Assembly: GCF_001758195.1 (NCBI RefSeq)
Contig: NZ_MASR01000001.1
Span: 2,666,001 to 2,730,000 of the forward strand
Direction: 5' to 3'
DNA length: 64,000 nucleotides
Source: Pseudohongiella acticola
GTDB lineage: Bacteria; Pseudomonadota; Gammaproteobacteria; Pseudomonadales; Pseudohongiellaceae
Shown here: positions 26,667-36,962 of the stretch, one piece after another
Layout of the letters: the number at the start of each line of letters is the position of its first letter
Numbering within the stretch: the first letter of the stretch is position 1
The notes under the pieces: model-generated
Told to the model about the DNA's origin: nothing
What the model saw: only the letters and a program-made list of their open reading frames with translations
The model's database searches: none
Program-made: the position numbers and the translations under genes

Positions 26667-27154
26667 AGCAGCATATCTGTACTCACATCAATGGCGAGGC
26701 CACCGAGTTTTTGTGTGACGCCAGTGACACCTTGCTGGAAGTGCTTCGTGACACCCTGCAGTTGACCGGCACCAAGGAAGGTTGTGGCTCGGGCGACTGT
26801 GGAGCGTGCAGTGTCATGCTGAATGATCGGTTGGTGTGCTCATGTCTGGTGCTGGCCGTGGAAGCAGAGCAGAGTCGCATCGAAACGGTGGAAGGGTTGG
26901 CATCGGGCGACGTGCTTCATCCTTTGCAGCAGGCTTTTCTGGATCACGCGGCGCTGCAGTGTGGTATCTGCACACCGGGTCTGCTGGTAGCAGCCAAAGC
27001 ACTGCTTGATCGTAATCCATCACCCACAGAAACGGAGGTCCGTTTCTGGATTGCCGGCAACCTGTGTCGCTGTACCGGGTATGACAAGATTGTCCGCGCC
27101 GTGCTGGCAGCGGCAGAGACTATGCGCCAGGCCCGGGCCGGGGTGACATCATGA
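26663..27154 (+). CDS. 2Fe-2S subunit of molybdenum hydroxylase
   Basis: The 163-aa protein carries two 2Fe-2S clusters: CGSGDCGACSVMLND plus the cysteine in VCSCLVLA, and CGICTPG plus CRCTGY at the C-terminal side. It links the molybdenum centre to the FAD subunit. Both flanking junctions overlap by four bases, so the three subunits are made together. Unlike the IorA-like protein at 13826, this one belongs to an enzyme with a FAD subunit and no export signal. Confidence 0.93.
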   Translation: MKQHICTHINGEATEFLCDASDTLLEVLRDTLQLTGTKEGCGSGDCGACSVMLNDRLVCSCLVLAVEAEQSRIETVEGLASGDVLHPLQQAFLDHAALQCGICTPGLLVAAKALLDRNPSPTETEVRFWIAGNLCRCTGYDKIVRAVLAAAETMRQARAGVTS

Positions 27155-29433
27155 GCCGCTCTACTGACAAGGTTCTGCGTTCAGTGGGTACCAGGCCGTT
27201 ACGGCCGGATGGCGTCGACAAGGTTACCGGCCGCGCTGTGTTCAGCGCCGATTTTAACTTGCCCGGCGCGTTGCACGGCGACGTGCTGCGCAGTTCATTC
27301 GCCCACGCCCGGATTCTGCGAATCGATACCCGCAAAGCGCTGGCGTTGCCAGGCGTGAAAGCCGTAGTGACGGCGAAAGATCTGCCCGAGATTAGCGACG
27401 AAAAAGCCATGATAAATGCACAGCCGCCGGACTTCCGCGACCTGTCAGCCAATATTCTGGCCCGGAACAAGGTGTTGTACGCCGGACACGCGGTGGCCGC
27501 CGTTGCGGCGCTGGACGCGGAAACGGCAAAGCAGGCATTACAGTTGATCGAGGTCGAATATGAAGTGCTGCCACATGTGATCGACGTGCAACAGGCGATG
27601 GAGCCTGATGCACCACTATTGCATGAGAGCATGATCACGAAGGGCATTAAACCGGTGCCAACGCAGCCTTCAAATATCGCCAGTCGACACGAGCAGGTGC
27701 ACGGCGATGTTGAGGCCGGGTTTGCTCAGGCTGACATAATATTGACCGAAGAGTTTAGCACGCAGCCCGTGCATCAGGGTTATATAGAACCCCACGCCTG
27801 TATGGCAAGCGTGGCCAGTGACGGTCAGACCGATATCTGGTGCAGCAGCCAGGGGCAGTTCATGGTGCGGGCTTACTGCGCGCGACTGCTTGATATGCCT
27901 TTATCACAGATTCGCGTAACACCACTGGAGATTGGTGGTGGGTTTGGTGGAAAGACCACCGTCTACCTGGAACCGTTGGCGATACTGTTGGCCCGCAAAA
28001 GCGGTCGACCCGTCAAAATGGAAATGTCTCGGACCGATGTTTTCAGGGCCACGGGACCCGCGTCGGGAAGTTATATCAGTATGAAGATCGGTGCGCTCAA
28101 GGATGGGACGCTGGTCGCTGCCCAGGGCGTATTGTGTTACCAGGCAGGCGCGTTTGCCGGCTCACCGGTGAAGCTGGGCTGCATGACGGCGTTTGCTCCT
28201 TATGACATCGCCAATGTAAAACTGATTGGCTACGACGTCGTCGTCAATCGCCCCAAGAGTGCTGCATATCGGGCGCCCGGCGCGCCAATGGCATCCTTTG
28301 CCGCAGAAACGCTCATCGATATGCTGGCGCAACGCTTGGGTATGGATCCGGTCGATTTGCGTATAAAAAATGCCGCTCGTCAGGGCACACGTACTGCCTA
28401 TGGTGCCAGCTTCAAGGAGATTGGTTATCTGGAAACATTGCAGGCGGCACGTGCCCACCCTCATTATTCGGCGCCATTGGCCAAAAATCAGGGGCGTGGT
28501 GTCGCCTCCGGATTCTGGTTCAACATTGGCGGTCAGTCCAGCGCCGCCATGACCGTGAATGAAGACGGTACAGTCATGGTGACAACCGGTAACCCTGATA
28601 TTGGCGGCTCTCGCGCGTCGATGGCATTAATGGCGGCAGAAGTACTGGAGATTGATGTCAGTCTGGTGCGGCCGCAGATTGCTGATACCAGCTCGATAAC
28701 GTATTCCGATTTGACCGGCGGCAGTCGCGTGACGTTTGCAGTCGGCATGGCAGTGACGCAGGCGGCGACTGAACTGGTAGAAAAGTTGTGCGCTCGCGCG
28801 GCGCTGCTCTGGGATATTCCGGTTGATCGTGTGCGCTGGCAGGATGGTGGCGCTATTGCCAGTATCGACGGGACAGAAGCGCGCCAGTCGTTGGCGGCAT
28901 TGGCGGCGCAGGCAGTCAAAACCGGTGGCCCCGTGTCTGCGCATGTCAGTATCAATGCCCAGGGTGCTGGCCCCGGATTCGGCACCCATATCTGTGATGT
29001 CGAGGTTGACCCTGAGACCGGCCGCGTCACCGTTCTGCGCTACACCGCGATTCAGGATGTTGGCAAGGCAGTGCATCCATCCTATGTCGAAGGGCAGCTG
29101 CAGGGTGGTGCAGTGCAGGGAATCGGATGGGCCCTGAACGAAGCGTATCTGTACGACGACAATGGTGCCCAGCTCAACCCCGGGTTTCTCGACTATCGGA
29201 TGCCGGTTGCGTCGGACCTGCCGATGATTGATACAGTGCTGATTGAAGTGCCCAATCCCCGGCACCCATTTGGCGTAAGAGGTGTCGGTGAAGTGCCGAT
29301 TATTCCGCCGCTGGGCGCCGTGGCTAACGCGGTGTCGCGCGCGACCGCTACCCGACAGCTGGATTTGCCCATGTCTCCGCCTGTGGTGCTGAAGAGTATA
29401 CTCAAGGCCGCGCGCAGACAGCGTCAAGGCTAA
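27151..29433 (+). CDS. Molybdenum-binding subunit of xanthine-dehydrogenase family enzyme
   Basis: The 760-aa catalytic subunit has EIGGGFGGKT (molybdopterin loop), SAAYRAPGAP (active-site arginine loop) and GVRGVGEVPIIPP with the base E714. It would hydroxylate an aldehyde, purine, aromatic CoA ester or N-heterocycle. The motif normally holding the CO-dehydrogenase selenocysteine-type loop is absent, so it is not a CO dehydrogenase. The substrate cannot be read from the sequence. The following MarR gene may control the operon. Confidence 0.9.
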   Translation: MSRSTDKVLRSVGTRPLRPDGVDKVTGRAVFSADFNLPGALHGDVLRSSFAHARILRIDTRKALALPGVKAVVTAKDLPEISDEKAMINAQPPDFRDLSANILARNKVLYAGHAVAAVAALDAETAKQALQLIEVEYEVLPHVIDVQQAMEPDAPLLHESMITKGIKPVPTQPSNIASRHEQVHGDVEAGFAQADIILTEEFSTQPVHQGYIEPHACMASVASDGQTDIWCSSQGQFMVRAYCARLLDMPLSQIRVTPLEIGGGFGGKTTVYLEPLAILLARKSGRPVKMEMSRTDVFRATGPASGSYISMKIGALKDGTLVAAQGVLCYQAGAFAGSPVKLGCMTAFAPYDIANVKLIGYDVVVNRPKSAAYRAPGAPMASFAAETLIDMLAQRLGMDPVDLRIKNAARQGTRTAYGASFKEIGYLETLQAARAHPHYSAPLAKNQGRGVASGFWFNIGGQSSAAMTVNEDGTVMVTTGNPDIGGSRASMALMAAEVLEIDVSLVRPQIADTSSITYSDLTGGSRVTFAVGMAVTQAATELVEKLCARAALLWDIPVDRVRWQDGGAIASIDGTEARQSLAALAAQAVKTGGPVSAHVSINAQGAGPGFGTHICDVEVDPETGRVTVLRYTAIQDVGKAVHPSYVEGQLQGGAVQGIGWALNEAYLYDDNGAQLNPGFLDYRMPVASDLPMIDTVLIEVPNPRHPFGVRGVGEVPIIPPLGAVANAVSRATATRQLDLPMSPPVVLKSILKAARRQRQG

Positions 29434-29494
29434 ACCACAGATTGACAACATTCGGTCAAAGTGACAGCATCCTTGCATTCTAATAATTGAACGG

Positions 29495-29941
29495 GTGTCA
29501 GTCGTGCATTCTCCAAAGCGTAAACTTTTTCTCGACCTGGTACGGGCGATCTTTCGTGTCAATGGATTACTGTTGGCGGACGGCGACCGCATGGCCGAGC
29601 GCGCGGGCCTGACCAGTGCTCGCTGGAAGGTTATCGGCATTGTGGCATTGACCAGTGCGGGTGTGACCGTGCCGGGTATTGCGCGAGCATTGGGGCAGTC
29701 GCGCCAGGCCGTGCAACGGATAACGGATGTGATGCAGATAGATGGGCTGGTGCGCTACGAGATCAATCCCCGGCACAAACGTTCGTCGCTGGTGCAGCTG
29801 ACCGATCATGGTCAGCAGGTCTATAACGAATTGCGTGCAGTGCAGGATCCCTGGGCAATAGGACACACTGAAGACACCTCAGTCGAGGAACTGGAAAGCG
29901 CCTTGCGACTGATGCAACGCCTGATAAACCGGATGGAGTAG
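29495..29941 (+). CDS. MarR-family transcriptional regulator
   Basis: The 148-aa protein has the winged-helix core of MarR regulators (VPGIARALGQSRQAVQRITD as recognition region, then a basic wing, NPRHKRSSLVQLTDHG). Such proteins usually repress and respond to small aromatic or phenolic ligands, fitting control of the upstream molybdenum hydroxylase operon. Start is uncertain: GTG at 29495 or GTG at 29504, neither with a good ribosome site. Three bases separate its stop from the nnr start, and the GGAG used by nnr lies inside its end. Confidence 0.85.
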   Translation: MSVVHSPKRKLFLDLVRAIFRVNGLLLADGDRMAERAGLTSARWKVIGIVALTSAGVTVPGIARALGQSRQAVQRITDVMQIDGLVRYEINPRHKRSSLVQLTDHGQQVYNELRAVQDPWAIGHTEDTSVEELESALRLMQRLINRME

Positions 29942-29944
29942 ACG

Positions 29945-31519
29945 GTGAGTTTTCCTTTGTTTACGGCGCAACAGGTACGCGATATCGACCAGCGGCTGAT
30001 CGCCGCGGGTACGCCGGGCAGTCAACTGATGCAGCGGGCCGCGGAAGCGGCGTTGACAGCGTTGCGGCTGCGCTGGTCGCAGGCCAGGGCAGTGATTATT
30101 CTTTGTGGCCGGGGCAACAATGGTGGCGATGGCCATGTTCTGGCTGGACTGCTTCGGCAGACCGGTACCACCGTTCATGTTCTGCAGCTGGGTGATAGCA
30201 CCAGGCTCGCAGGCGACGCCCGGCTGGCAGCCGAGCAGGCGGCCGCCTTGGGCGCCTGCGCCAGTCCCTATGAGGCTGAAGCGCTGGCGGCGCTGCTGTC
30301 AAAATACAGTGATGACAGGATTGTCATCGTCGATGCGATGCTGGGAACAGGTTTTCACGGAACCTTGCGCGGCGAGTTCGCCGATGCTGCCAGACTGATC
30401 AATGCCAGTGCACAGCCGGTGATGGCGATGGACATACCCAGCGGACTGCATGCCGATACCGGGCAGGTCGGTGAAGAGGCGGTTGTTGCCACGGTTACGG
30501 TGACGTTTATCGCCCGAAAGCGAGGGTTGTATACCGGATCCGGTCCCGACCACGCCGGAGAGGTAGTATTTGATGATTGTGGTGCCGAGTCCGCGGCTGT
30601 CGACGTGGATGCTCCCGGCGTCCGTGCTATCGATGCGGGTTTGCTCGGGGCGGTGCTGAAGCCAAGAGCGCGGTCTACCCATAAAGGTCACAATGGCAGT
30701 GTACTGGTAGTGGGGGGTGATGCCGGTTACGGTGGTGCCGCGATGCTGGCGGCAGAGGCCGCAGTGCGCAGCGGTGCTGGCACCGTCAGCCTGCTGACCC
30801 GCACTGCGCACATAACGGCCATGCTGACACGACGCCCTGAAGTCATGGTCTGCGGTGTCGAGGCCTGGCAGGGGGATGCGGGTGCGATGGCGCAGCAGCT
30901 GGTGGAGAAGGCCAGCGTCGTGATCATTGGTCCGGGGCTGGGACAATCGGCCTGGTCCCGGCAGATGCTTCAGTGCAGCGTCATGTGGGCAACGATGTTG
31001 GGCAAACCCTTGGTGCTGGACGCGGATGCGCTTAACCTGGCGGCTAAGGACGCCGGCTTCTGGTCTGAATCGGCGCCTTCCGGGCAGCGACAACACTGGG
31101 TTGTGACGCCACACCCAGGCGAAGCTGCGCGCCTGCTGGGACTAAGCACAGCGCAGGTGCAGGCAGACCGTTTCGCCGCGATCGGCCAGTTGCAGCTGCT
31201 AACCGGGGCCCAGTGCCTGCTGAAAGGCGCTGGCTCATTGCTGGCATTCGCACCCGGGACCAGCGGTGATACAGACACGCTGGACGTCTGTATTGAAGGC
31301 AACCCCGGTATGGCGTCCGGTGGTATGGGCGACATCCTGACCGGCGTGATTGCGGCTTTGATGGCGCAAGGTCTGTCGTCTGCCGATGCGCTGAGGTGCG
31401 GTGTCTGCGCTCACGGTGAGGCTGCGGACCTGGCGGTAGTATCAGTCGGAGAGCGCGGACTGCTGGCATCGGACGTCGTGTCATTTTTACCCAAGGTGCT
31501 GAATGTCAACGATAAATAA
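29945..31519 (+). CDS. nnr: Bifunctional NAD(P)H-hydrate epimerase/dehydratase
   Basis: The 524-aa enzyme repairs damaged, hydrated NADH and NADPH. The N-terminal epimerase domain (about 1-220) contains CGRGNNGGDG and AMDIPSGLHADTG. The C-terminal ADP-dependent dehydratase domain (about 230-520) contains VVTPHPGEAARLL and NPGMASGGMGDILTG. The start is GTG at 29945, with GGAG 6 bases upstream. It overlaps tsaE by 17 bases, the usual gammaproteobacterial pairing, and heads the housekeeping run. Confidence 0.94.
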   Translation: MSFPLFTAQQVRDIDQRLIAAGTPGSQLMQRAAEAALTALRLRWSQARAVIILCGRGNNGGDGHVLAGLLRQTGTTVHVLQLGDSTRLAGDARLAAEQAAALGACASPYEAEALAALLSKYSDDRIVIVDAMLGTGFHGTLRGEFADAARLINASAQPVMAMDIPSGLHADTGQVGEEAVVATVTVTFIARKRGLYTGSGPDHAGEVVFDDCGAESAAVDVDAPGVRAIDAGLLGAVLKPRARSTHKGHNGSVLVVGGDAGYGGAAMLAAEAAVRSGAGTVSLLTRTAHITAMLTRRPEVMVCGVEAWQGDAGAMAQQLVEKASVVIIGPGLGQSAWSRQMLQCSVMWATMLGKPLVLDADALNLAAKDAGFWSESAPSGQRQHWVVTPHPGEAARLLGLSTAQVQADRFAAIGQLQLLTGAQCLLKGAGSLLAFAPGTSGDTDTLDVCIEGNPGMASGGMGDILTGVIAALMAQGLSSADALRCGVCAHGEAADLAVVSVGERGLLASDVVSFLPKVLNVNDK

Positions 31520-32015
31520 AACATTTTCTTACCTGCTGGCAGCGGACGAAGATACCCAGACTGCGGGCGCGAGTCTGGGTCGGGCGGTGGGCGAAACAGG
31601 GGCCATTATCTATCTGCGTGGAGACCTGGGTGCCGGCAAAACCACATTGAGTCGTGGGCTGATTCGAAGCCTTGGTTATGAGGGGGCGGTAAAAAGCCCG
31701 ACCTATACCCTGGTAGAACCTTACGAATATTTTGACTTTCCTCTCTATCACTTTGATCTGTATAGACTAATGGATCCAGAGGAGGTAGAATTTCTAGGCG
31801 TTGAAGAATACTTTGAGCCGCCAGCGTTGTGTCTGATTGAATGGCCGGACCGGGGGCGAGGGGTTTTGCCGTCACCGGACCTGACTGTAAGGCTGGAAAT
31901 CGCGGGTACCGGTCGTTGTCTGATATGTGAATGGGACAGTGTCCGGGGCCAGAAAATTGCTGATCGTTTACAGGTTTTGTTGCACGATGCGGGACTACAG
32001 GAAATGCCTCGGTAA
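31503..32015 (+). CDS. tsaE: tRNA threonylcarbamoyladenosine ATPase TsaE
   Basis: The 170-aa P-loop protein works with TsaB and TsaD to make the t6A modification at position 37 of ANN-decoding tRNAs. The Walker A motif GDLGAGKT is at 40-47; KSPTYTLVEPY and HFDLYRL are further family landmarks. It overlaps nnr upstream and probably amiB downstream, so it sits in a tightly packed operon. Confidence 0.95.
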   Translation: MSTINKTFSYLLAADEDTQTAGASLGRAVGETGAIIYLRGDLGAGKTTLSRGLIRSLGYEGAVKSPTYTLVEPYEYFDFPLYHFDLYRLMDPEEVEFLGVEEYFEPPALCLIEWPDRGRGVLPSPDLTVRLEIAGTGRCLICEWDSVRGQKIADRLQVLLHDAGLQEMPR

Positions 32016-33573
32016 GGGTGATGGCTGGCACCGGTTGCAGACAGCAATGCTGCAACTGTGGCTGTGCGCTGCGCTGCTGTTTCCTGCTCTCGCGCAGGCC
32101 GGAGATATCCGTGATCTGAGGGTATGGCGATCGCCAGATTACACTCGTGTCGTGATTGATGTGGACAGCCGTGTCGAATACAGCGTGTTTGTGCTTGAGA
32201 ACCCCCATCGTGTGGTCATTGACGTGGCTGATTCGCGTATGTTTGCCGATGTTGCCCGGGTAGATCTGGCCGACAGTCCGGTCAGGTCGGTGCGCAGTGC
32301 CGCACGTAATCAGAGCGATACGCGCATTGTGCTGGATATGGATAATCCGGTGAATCCATCCAGTTTTTCCTTGCCTCCCAATGCCGAATTCGGTGACCGT
32401 CTGGTCGTTGATCTGTACGATCTGGGCACTGAGCCGCCAGCCCAGCCGGCAGAGATCACCCCCAGCAGTCCGGCTGAGCGACAGACGGCCGTTGCCAGCA
32501 GTCAACGCAACATTGTCATTGCCATTGATGCCGGGCATGGCGGTGACGATCCCGGGGCGATTGGCTACGATGGGCGTATCCGTGAAAAAGACGTGGCACT
32601 GGCAATCTCACGGGCGGTCTATGAGCGACTGCGCAATATTCCGGGTTATGAGCCGGTGATGATCAGGCAGGGAGATTATTACGTACGCCTGCAGCAGCGA
32701 CCTCAGCTGGCCCGGCAGAATCGGGCTGATATTTTTCTGTCCATCCATGCCGATTCGTTTAGCACTTCCCGAGCAGAAGGGGTGACAGTTTATGCGCTGT
32801 CGCAAACCATTGCCGAGGATGAAAATATCCGCAGAGTCGCAGAAAAAGAGAACTCGGCCGACCTGCTTGGTGGTGTGTCTGGCGACACCAGCCTGAAGAA
32901 CTTTGAAGATGATCTGGCGCTGACGCTGCTGGATCTGTCGATGGCCTGGAGCATCGAACAGAGTGTGGCTGCCGGGTCTTACATACTCAACGCCCTTGGC
33001 ACGGTAGCCAAATTGCGACGGGACGAGCCGCAGCAGGGCAATCTTTGGGTACTGCGCTCACCGGACATTCCGTCATTGTTGATTGAAACCGGCTACCTGT
33101 CCAATCCTACTGAGGCCAGGCGACTGAACTCTGGTGATTATCAGCGCCGGCTGGCTGACGCCATTGTGCAGGGGGTGATGAATTATTTTTATGAACGGCC
33201 CCCGGAAGGCACCCTGGTCGCGTGGCAAAAATCCAATAATCAGGGACCGGATCGCCATTATGTTGTGCAGCGCGGCGACAGCCTGTCTTTAATAGCGCAA
33301 CGCCATAACGTCAATATGGCGCAGTTGCGCGCCGCCAATAAGCTGAGCGGTGATATCGTCCAGCTTGGTCAGACGTTGACAATTCCTGGCGGCGGGCCAG
33401 CGCCATTGGCCGCTGCGCCACCGGTGGTATCCGAGCATACCATCAGTCGTGGCGAGACCCTGTCGGGAATTGCAGAGCAATATCGTGTCAGTTTATCGCG
33501 CCTGCGTGAGGCAAACGATCTGCGCAATGATACAATCCGCATCGGACAGGTGTTGCTGATTCCCGCCTTGTGA
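31987..33573 (+). CDS. amiB: N-acetylmuramoyl-L-alanine amidase with AMIN and LysM domains
   Basis: This periplasmic zinc amidase cuts the peptide from peptidoglycan during cell separation. A hydrophobic signal (LQLWLCAALLFPALAQA) is followed by an AMIN domain (GDIRDLRVWRSPDYTRVVID), the amidase_3 domain with its zinc ligands (IDAGHGG, the glutamate in REKDVALA, SIHADS and the catalytic glutamate in LIETGYLSN), and two C-terminal LysM repeats (HYVVQRGDSLS and HTISRGETLS) for wall binding. The start is uncertain: ATG 31987, TTG 32035 or ATG 32047; none has a strong ribosome site. The gene order matches enteric amiB-mutL. Confidence 0.93.
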   Translation: MRDYRKCLGKGDGWHRLQTAMLQLWLCAALLFPALAQAGDIRDLRVWRSPDYTRVVIDVDSRVEYSVFVLENPHRVVIDVADSRMFADVARVDLADSPVRSVRSAARNQSDTRIVLDMDNPVNPSSFSLPPNAEFGDRLVVDLYDLGTEPPAQPAEITPSSPAERQTAVASSQRNIVIAIDAGHGGDDPGAIGYDGRIREKDVALAISRAVYERLRNIPGYEPVMIRQGDYYVRLQQRPQLARQNRADIFLSIHADSFSTSRAEGVTVYALSQTIAEDENIRRVAEKENSADLLGGVSGDTSLKNFEDDLALTLLDLSMAWSIEQSVAAGSYILNALGTVAKLRRDEPQQGNLWVLRSPDIPSLLIETGYLSNPTEARRLNSGDYQRRLADAIVQGVMNYFYERPPEGTLVAWQKSNNQGPDRHYVVQRGDSLSLIAQRHNVNMAQLRAANKLSGDIVQLGQTLTIPGGGPAPLAAAPPVVSEHTISRGETLSGIAEQYRVSLSRLREANDLRNDTIRIGQVLLIPAL

Positions 33574-33648
33574 CAGACGGGCAGGCTGCGTCTGTGCATG
33601 CTCCGGTTGCCCGAAACAGACGGGTGCCTCAATCGAACAGGTCTGCCC

Positions 33649-35535
33649 ATGAATAGAATTGCATTGCTCAGTCAGCGGCTGGCGAATCAGATTGCCGCCG
33701 GCGAAGTCGTCGAGCGGCCGGCATCTGTGGTCAAAGAACTGCTGGAGAACAGTGTTGACGCAGGCGCTGTCCGTATTGATGTCGAGGTCGAGCAGGGCGG
33801 CAGCAAGCTGATCCGCATACGCGACGATGGTCAAGGCATTAACAAGGAAGACCTGGCGCTTGCGTTGAGTCGCCACGCGACCAGTAAAATTGCTGACCTG
33901 GATGATCTGGAGAATATCGCCAGTCTCGGTTTCCGGGGCGAAGCGCTGGCCAGTATCAGCTCGGTTTCGCGACTTTTGCTGGCGTCCCGTTCCGCCGATG
34001 CGGTTGACAGTGGTGGCTGGCAGGTAGAAGCCGCTGGTCAGGAAATGACGCCGACGCTGGCACCGGCGGCGCATCCGCAAGGCACCACCGTTGAAGTGCG
34101 CGATCTGTTTTTTAATACCCCTGCGCGTAAGAAATTCCTGCGTACCGAGAATACAGAGTTCGGTCGCATCGACGAGGTTGTCAAGCGGCTGGCGCTGAGC
34201 CGGTTTGAGCTTGGGTTCTCGCTACGGCACAATCAGCGTACGGTGCATCAGCTGCAGCCAGCACAGTCGATACAGGAAAAGCAGCGGCGCATAGGGCTTG
34301 TCTGCGGCCCTGCATTTCTGGAACACGCTGTCTATATTGATATTGAGGCATCTGGCCTGCGTCTGTGGGGCTGGGTGTGCCTGCCAACGTTTTCACGCAG
34401 TCAGCCTGACCTGCAATATTTCTACGTCAATGGCCGTGTCATCCGGGACAAGCTGGTGTCGCATGCGGTCAAGCAGGCCTATCGCGATGTTCTGTTCCAT
34501 GGCCGCCATCCAGCCTTCGTGCTTTATCTGGAACTGCAGCCGGCACTGGTTGACGTCAATGTGCACCCGACCAAGCATGAAGTCCGTTTCCGCGATCAGA
34601 GACTGGTACACGACTTTCTGTTTCGCTCACTGCACAAGGCGCTGGCCGATGTGCGCCCGGCGGATCACATGGAGTCACCTTCTGCCACAACCGGCATGAC
34701 GGAGACGAATGCGACTGCTGAGTCTCCGGTGCAGCAGGTGCCGCTAGGCCTGCGCCTTGACGAGAATACCGGTGAACTGTACGCCCCGGCCGATGACAGG
34801 CCTTTGTCTTACCCCGGCGGGGCAGGTTTGGCCAGTGCCGCTGGCTCGGGAAGCTCGGGCGGTGATCGTGGCCACTGGGGCGGTGCGCCGTCTGTGACAA
34901 GCCTTGCAGATCAAAGTGCACTCTATCAGCAGCTCAGTGCAGATGCGGAAATACCCCCACTGGGATACGCGCTGGCGCAATTGCACGGCGTTTATATCCT
35001 CGCGCAGAACCAGCATGGTCTGATTGTGGTCGACATGCATGCGGCGCACGAGCGCATTACTTATGAGCACATGAAAAGTGCCAGCGACAGCCAGAGTATC
35101 AAAGCACAGCCATTGCTGGTGCCCATTTCCATTGCGGTCAGTCAGGCGGAAGCGGATTGCGCCGATGCGCAGGCGAGCGAGCTGGCCATGCTGGGCTTTG
35201 ACATTGCCCGGGTTGCGGATGAGTCGGTCATCGTGCGGCAGGTGCCGAGTATTCTTGCCCGGGCCGACATTGAACAGCTGGTGCGCGATGTGCTGGCAGA
35301 TGTTCGGGAGCATGGGCGTAGCGAGCGCATCAGTGCGTATCGGGATGAGTTGTTGTCGACAATGGCCTGTCACGGTTCAGTACGCGCCAACCGGCAACTG
35401 AGTATTGCAGAGATGAATGCGCTGTTGCGCGACATGGAGCGCACTGAACGTAGCGGTCAGTGTAACCACGGACGACCCACCTGGGTTTATCAAAGCATGG
35501 CAGACCTCGATAAGTTATTCCTTCGAGGGCAGTGA
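33649..35535 (+). CDS. mutL: DNA mismatch repair protein MutL
   Basis: The 628-aa protein has the N-terminal GHKL ATPase ([24 protein letters not shown]). Its C-terminal domain keeps the nuclease motif D-M-H-A-x2-E-x4-E (residues 462-473) and the CNHGRPT end motif. E. coli MutL lacks this nuclease site, so this organism probably uses MutH-independent mismatch repair, in which MutL itself nicks the strand. The ATG at 33649 begins [19 protein letters not shown] as in other MutL proteins. Confidence 0.96.
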   Translation: MNRIALLSQRLANQIAAGEVVERPASVVKELLENSVDAGAVRIDVEVEQGGSKLIRIRDDGQGINKEDLALALSRHATSKIADLDDLENIASLGFRGEALASISSVSRLLLASRSADAVDSGGWQVEAAGQEMTPTLAPAAHPQGTTVEVRDLFFNTPARKKFLRTENTEFGRIDEVVKRLALSRFELGFSLRHNQRTVHQLQPAQSIQEKQRRIGLVCGPAFLEHAVYIDIEASGLRLWGWVCLPTFSRSQPDLQYFYVNGRVIRDKLVSHAVKQAYRDVLFHGRHPAFVLYLELQPALVDVNVHPTKHEVRFRDQRLVHDFLFRSLHKALADVRPADHMESPSATTGMTETNATAESPVQQVPLGLRLDENTGELYAPADDRPLSYPGGAGLASAAGSGSSGGDRGHWGGAPSVTSLADQSALYQQLSADAEIPPLGYALAQLHGVYILAQNQHGLIVVDMHAAHERITYEHMKSASDSQSIKAQPLLVPISIAVSQAEADCADAQASELAMLGFDIARVADESVIVRQVPSILARADIEQLVRDVLADVREHGRSERISAYRDELLSTMACHGSVRANRQLSIAEMNALLRDMERTERSGQCNHGRPTWVYQSMADLDKLFLRGQ

Positions 35536-35608
35536 TGATCTTTCTGTCGCTTGATAGCAAAGGATTAAAGGCAGGATCGCGAGTGACACAGGCAACGGGA
35601 TTTGCGTC

Positions 35609-36571
35609 ATGGAACTAAACGCTCAGCAATGCCCGGCGATCTGCCTGATGGGTCCGACGGCGTCGGGCAAGACCGCACTGGCCATTGACTTGGTGCAGCG
35701 TCTGCCGTTTGACATCATCAATGTTGATTCCGCGCAAATATACAAGGATATGAATGTTGGTACGGGTAAACCCGACGCCGACACGTTGCGGCGAGCGCCT
35801 CACCGGTTGATCGATTTTCTGGATCCATCGGAGTCCTATTCAGCGGCGCGTTTTCGTAGTGATGCCATTGCTGAAATGGCGGCCATTCGTGATCAGGGCC
35901 GCATCCCTCTGTTGGTCGGTGGCACCATGCTTTACTTCAAGGCCCTGCGTGATGGCCTGGCGGTCCTGCCGGAAGCCGACCCCGGAGTCCGGGCCGACAT
36001 CAGTGCGCTGGCGCAACGCGAAGGCTGGCCCGCCGTGCATGCTCGCCTGGCCGAAGTCGACAGTGTTGCTGCGCAGCGCATTCACCCCAACGATCCGCAG
36101 CGACTGCAGCGGGCGCTTGAAGTATTCATGGTGACAGGCCGGTCGTTAACGTCGCTGCAGGCGCTTGACCAGAGTACCCGGAACCAAGTCGACAAGGCGT
36201 TGTCAGAAGATCTGATGTTTGTGTCAATCCAGCCGGTCGAGCGAAGCGTATTACATTGCAAGATCGAGCGCAGATTCCGGCAAATGCTGGATGAGGGTCT
36301 GGTTGACGAAGTGCGTGCCCTGCACCAGCGGGGTGACCTGCACCCGGGTCTGCCGTCGATCCGAAGCGTGGGTTACAGGCAGGTGTGGCAGTATCTGGAC
36401 GGTGAAATCAGCTTTGATGCCATGGTGGAAAGAGGTATCATTGCCACACGACAGCTGGCTAAACGGCAGATGACCTGGTTACGAAGCTGGGATAGATTGC
36501 ACAATTTCGACAGCGAAAGTCCGGAAACCCTGGCCCAGGTCTTGAAATTGATTCAGGCGGCCTCCATATAA
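35609..36571 (+). CDS. miaA: tRNA dimethylallyltransferase
   Basis: The 320-aa enzyme adds an isopentenyl group to A37 of tRNAs reading UNN codons. The P-loop [12 protein letters not shown], the substrate loop [16 protein letters not shown] and [11 protein letters not shown] are all present. It lies 73 bases after mutL and 102 bases before hfq. The latter gap has no obvious terminator, which fits the known miaA-hfq co-transcription. Confidence 0.96.
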   Translation: MELNAQQCPAICLMGPTASGKTALAIDLVQRLPFDIINVDSAQIYKDMNVGTGKPDADTLRRAPHRLIDFLDPSESYSAARFRSDAIAEMAAIRDQGRIPLLVGGTMLYFKALRDGLAVLPEADPGVRADISALAQREGWPAVHARLAEVDSVAAQRIHPNDPQRLQRALEVFMVTGRSLTSLQALDQSTRNQVDKALSEDLMFVSIQPVERSVLHCKIERRFRQMLDEGLVDEVRALHQRGDLHPGLPSIRSVGYRQVWQYLDGEISFDAMVERGIIATRQLAKRQMTWLRSWDRLHNFDSESPETLAQVLKLIQAASI

Positions 36572-36673
36572 CGGCTCTACAGAGATAATTCCGGGTCGTT
36601 GGATTAGTAAGTTGCTGGACGGATCCATACTGCTTTTTAACGTTTATAGCTGAATTTTTTAAGGAGAATAGCA

Positions 36674-36949
36674 ATGTCAAAAGGGCATTCCCTACAAGAC
36701 CCTTTCCTGAATGTGTTACGTAAAGAGCGCATTCCGGTTTCCATCTATCTTGTCAGCGGCATCAAGCTGCAGGGGCAGATTGAGTCATTTGACCAGTTTG
36801 TCATTTTGTTGAAGAACGCTGTCAACCAGATGGTCTACAAGCACGCAATTTCCACTGTTGTTCCGGCGCGTACGGTGAAAATACCGACCACGAACGGCGG
36901 TGAATTCACTCACGAAGACGACGAGTCTGCACCAGGTAATATGGCCTGA
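36674..36949 (+). CDS. hfq: RNA chaperone Hfq
   Basis: The 91-aa protein has the Sm1 motif ([19 protein letters not shown]) and the Sm2 motif ([12 protein letters not shown]) of Hfq, with a short acidic tail. As a hexamer it pairs small RNAs with messenger RNAs, so the candidate RNAs in this window could be clients. AAGGAG lies 8 bases before the ATG, a near-perfect ribosome site consistent with high expression. Confidence 0.97.
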   Translation: MSKGHSLQDPFLNVLRKERIPVSIYLVSGIKLQGQIESFDQFVILLKNAVNQMVYKHAISTVVPARTVKIPTTNGGEFTHEDDESAPGNMA

Positions 36950-36962
36950 ATCGAGGACATGA

